Part shown: positions 5,070 to 6,781 of the stretch, piece by piece | How positions within the stretch are numbered: position 1 is the first letter of the stretch | Layout of the letters: every line of letters starts with the position of its first letter | DNA from: Salinimicrobium sp049687495 | Lineage (GTDB): Bacteria; Bacteroidota; Bacteroidia; Flavobacteriales; Flavobacteriaceae | Direction: 5' to 3' | Assembly (NCBI GenBank): GCA_049687495.1 | Contig: JBAVJB010000004.1 | Span: 1 to 6,781 of the forward strand | Length of the DNA: 6,781 nt | Translations under genes and position numbers: made by a program | The notes under the pieces: model-generated | Databases searched by the model: none | Seen by the model: the letters and a program-made list of their open reading frames with translations, nothing else | What the model was told of the DNA's origin: nothing

Positions 5070-5489
5070 ATGAAGATCCATTTAAAAAGGCTCAACGATA
5101 ACTACCATTTTGAGACTGTAAATGAACGCGGGAACGTGGTGCAACTCGATAACAAAAGTGAAGCCAACCCGCAGGGTGCAAGCCCAATGGAACTGCTCTT
5201 GATGGGTATTGCCGGCTGCAGCGGCATCGACATTGTGATGATACTTAAAAAGCAGCAACTGGAGATGACCAACTTTGAGATAGATGTGGAAGGCATGCGT
5301 ATAGACGGGGAAGTGCCAAACGTCTTCAGGAAGATCCATCTTAAGGTGTACATTGACGGCGATATTCCTGCCAACAAGGCGCAAAGGGCGGTAGACCTGT
5401 CGCTGGAAAAATATTGTTCGGTAGCCAAGATGCTGGAGAAGACGGCCGAGATCTCTTCCGAAGTTATCCTTAACGGTAACCCGGCCTAA
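5070..5489 (+). CDS. OsmC/Ohr-family protein, YhfA-like
   Basis: This 139-residue protein has the OsmC fold hallmarks. The GASPMELLLMGIAGCSGID block (36-54) places Glu41 and the peroxidatic-type Cys50 on the central helix, and EKYCSVAK (113-120) supplies the second cysteine, Cys116. Family members such as OsmC and Ohr reduce organic hydroperoxides with these two cysteines, using lipoyl or other thiol donors in the cytoplasm. The short form here, with MELLLMGIAGCSGIDIV, is closer to the YhfA-type subgroup, whose substrate is not settled. A thiol-peroxidase activity is therefore likely but not certain. The start MKIHLKRLNDNYHFE fits the first beta strands of the family. It is the first gene of a probable unit with the PagL-like gene 21 bp downstream and the lipoprotein gene after it. 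The hairpin element just upstream may lie in its leader. Confidence 0.88.
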   Translation: MKIHLKRLNDNYHFETVNERGNVVQLDNKSEANPQGASPMELLLMGIAGCSGIDIVMILKKQQLEMTNFEIDVEGMRIDGEVPNVFRKIHLKVYIDGDIPANKAQRAVDLSLEKYCSVAKMLEKTAEISSEVILNGNPA

Positions 5490-5510
5490 AAAAGGCATTT
5501 TTCGGCCCTC

Positions 5511-6599
5511 ATGAAAAAACTGCTTTGCTGTGTTTTGCTGCTTTCGGGAAGCTGGCTTTTTGCCCAGAATAAATATTCGGTAGAGGCCAATTACTTCTAT
5601 GGGAATATTGTGGAGCATAATCCTAATATTTCTCATTTGATCACGGGGCACCCCGAGGGTTTGCTGCTGCATTTCAACAGGAGAACCTATGGAGAGCAGG
5701 CCTGGGAGCGGCGGTATAACTATCCAGATGTGGGTTTTTCTTTTTCTTACCAGGACCTCAAAAACCCGTTTTTGGGAGAGAATTATGGGTTGTATGCACA
5801 CCTTGGGTTTTATTTTCTGAAGCGGCATTTACTGCTCAAGGTGGGGCAGGGGCTGGCGTACACCACCAATCCTTATGATCCCGATGAAAATTACCGCAAT
5901 AACGCCTACGGCTCCAGGATCCTGAGCTCGACCATTTTTACCGGAAACCTGCAGTTCGAGGAATTGATCGGCGGACTTGGTTTTCAATTGGGTTTGTCGA
6001 TGATCCATTATTCCAACGCCGATTTTCAATCGCCTAACAGCAGTACCAATACGTTGGCTCTAAGTGCAGGGGCAAATTATGTATTTGACCATGAGCGGGA
6101 GATGCAGTACTTGCCTAAGGATCCAAAAATGCCATTTTCGGCACCCTTTAGATATAACTTCGTACTGCGTGGCGGGGTGAACACTACCGGAATTATAGGT
6201 TCCAAGAAATACCCTTTTTTGACCCTTTCTGCCTATGCCGATAAACAGCTGAACCATAAAAGCACCCTGCAGGCCGGGGTAGAGCTGTTCTTCTCGCGCG
6301 CGCTTGAAGAGTACATCTATTACCAGTCGGTTGCATTTCCTTATGGCAATACCACGGGAGAGGAAGACTCCAAGAGAGCCGGAGTTTTCCTGGGGCACCA
6401 GCTAAGCTTTAGAAAACTTTCATTGATCACCCAACTGGGTTATTATTTTTACTTTCCCTATGAAGATTATGCCGACCAGATTTATAATCGGGTAGGCCTG
6501 CAAAGGGAGATCTATAAAGACTTTTTTGGATCGGTAACCGTGCGGTCGCACGGGTTCAATGCCGAAGCGGTAGAATTTTCACTTGGTTACAGATTGTAG
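5511..6599 (+). CDS. Acyloxyacyl hydrolase / PagL-like outer-membrane protein
   Basis: The 362-residue protein starts with a signal peptide (MKKLLCCVLLLSGSWLFA-Q, cut near 18) and then shows the pattern of the PagL/acyloxyacyl-hydrolase-like family of Bacteroidota. It has a YGLYAHLGFYFLK strand pair, LKVGQGLAYTTNPYD (109-123), and the signature MIHYSNADFQSPNSSTN (164-180). In Pseudomonas PagL, a lipid A 3-O-deacylase, a His-Ser pair spaced H-x-S plus a Glu 14 residues after the His form the active site. Here His166 and Ser168 are present, but the +14 position is Asn180. The C-terminal half (about 212-362) is a second set of beta strands ending in VEFSLGYRL, so the protein is about twice the length of PagL. 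A role in lipid A or other envelope lipid deacylation is possible but not shown. It follows the osmC-like gene by 21 bp and the lipoprotein gene starts 1 bp after its stop, suggesting one transcript. Confidence 0.72.
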   Translation: MKKLLCCVLLLSGSWLFAQNKYSVEANYFYGNIVEHNPNISHLITGHPEGLLLHFNRRTYGEQAWERRYNYPDVGFSFSYQDLKNPFLGENYGLYAHLGFYFLKRHLLLKVGQGLAYTTNPYDPDENYRNNAYGSRILSSTIFTGNLQFEELIGGLGFQLGLSMIHYSNADFQSPNSSTNTLALSAGANYVFDHEREMQYLPKDPKMPFSAPFRYNFVLRGGVNTTGIIGSKKYPFLTLSAYADKQLNHKSTLQAGVELFFSRALEEYIYYQSVAFPYGNTTGEEDSKRAGVFLGHQLSFRKLSLITQLGYYFYFPYEDYADQIYNRVGLQREIYKDFFGSVTVRSHGFNAEAVEFSLGYRL

Positions 6600-6600
6600 T

Positions 6601-6781
6601 ATGCGAAGAGCTAAAAACATACAGGTCTCAAAAATGTCAAAAATAGCAGGCTTTCTGCTGCTGGCCCTGCTGCTCCTGGGCTGTGACAAAGAAGACGCCC
6701 CGGACTGTTTGCAATCTTCCGGAGAAATGGTCGAAAAAGAAGTGGCGCTTTCCTCTTTTGAAGAGATCATGGTTTACGACC
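6601..6781 (+). CDS. Lipoprotein with GIN (DUF2807) domain, start only
   Basis: Sixty codons are visible before the window ends. A hydrophobic run (AGFLLLALLLLG) ends in the lipobox LLGC, so Cys28, counted from the ATG at 6601, should be lipidated and the protein anchored to the membrane, probably the outer one. The following CLQSSGEMVEKEVALSSFEEIMVYD fits the opening of the GIN/DUF2807 'head' domain, which usually reads like GSGNV followed by a hydrophobic-F-x-x-I strand; the domain forms a right-handed beta helix of unknown role, often labelled putative auto-transporter adhesin head. Two starts are possible: ATG 6601, 1 bp after the preceding stop, and ATG 6634, which gives a more standard 16-residue signal (MSKIAGFLLLALLLLG). 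I list the longer one but consider the shorter equally likely. The tight junction suggests translation coupled to the PagL-like gene. Confidence 0.7.
   Translation, partial: MRRAKNIQVSKMSKIAGFLLLALLLLGCDKEDAPDCLQSSGEMVEKEVALSSFEEIMVYD

Noticed and set aside
5487..5510. Terminator between the osmC-like and PagL-like genes
   Set aside because: The A-run, GGC and T-run give only a weak A-T stem without a GC core; continued transcription is more likely.
5082..5828. Minus-strand open frame of 248 codons across the osmC-like and PagL-like genes
   Set aside because: It runs antisense through two genes with clear signatures and across their junction; the translation shows no family resemblance.

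Overview
The window looks like ordinary chromosomal DNA from a marine-type Flavobacteriaceae/Bacteroidota organism. The evidence is several -7 boxes close to TAnnTTTG, starts without Shine-Dalgarno sequences, a MetK of 418 residues with a C-terminal tail, and envelope protein families common in that phylum (PAP2 with signal peptide, acyloxyacyl hydrolase-like barrel, GIN/DUF2807 lipoprotein). The genus cannot be fixed from this window.

Layout, left to right. Positions 1-193 (minus) hold the first 64 codons of a GhrA-like 2-hydroxyacid dehydrogenase. A 126-bp spacer carries a degenerate ATTAACCATT repeat. Positions 320-1684 (minus) encode an acyl-CoA dehydrogenase-family protein that resembles plant peroxisomal ACX4 more than glutaryl-CoA dehydrogenase. 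A divergent spacer leads to an exported PAP2 phosphatase (1932-2531, plus). A 12-bp-stem bidirectional terminator separates it from the convergent metK gene (2602-3858, minus). The metK leader is the most informative non-coding part: a TTTG/TAnnTTTG promoter (3984-4017) followed at once by what reads as a SAM-II riboswitch (about 3921-3968), then a 62-nt spacer to the metK start. Upstream is an outer-membrane beta-barrel gene (4127-4765, minus) with its own terminator (4076-4117).

The 304-bp spacer 4766-5069 between the divergent barrel gene and an OsmC-family gene contains a compact multi-hairpin element (4927-5039) that looks like a dispersed flavobacterial intergenic repeat. On the plus strand follow an OsmC/YhfA-like protein (5070-5489), a PagL/acyloxyacyl hydrolase-like barrel protein (5511-6599) and the start of a GIN-domain lipoprotein (6601 to the window end). 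Their tight spacing (21 bp and 1 bp) suggests one transcript.

How the genes work together: MetK supplies SAM, and the riboswitch would close a feedback loop. The PAP2, PagL-like, barrel and lipoprotein genes share an envelope theme, but nothing shows they form one pathway. No new multi-gene system is evident. The items most worth a second look are the metK SAM-II leader with a possible competing hairpin, the structured repeat before osmC, the ACX4-like dehydrogenase with a GSD-to-GSG change, and the PagL-like protein without the usual acidic residue.
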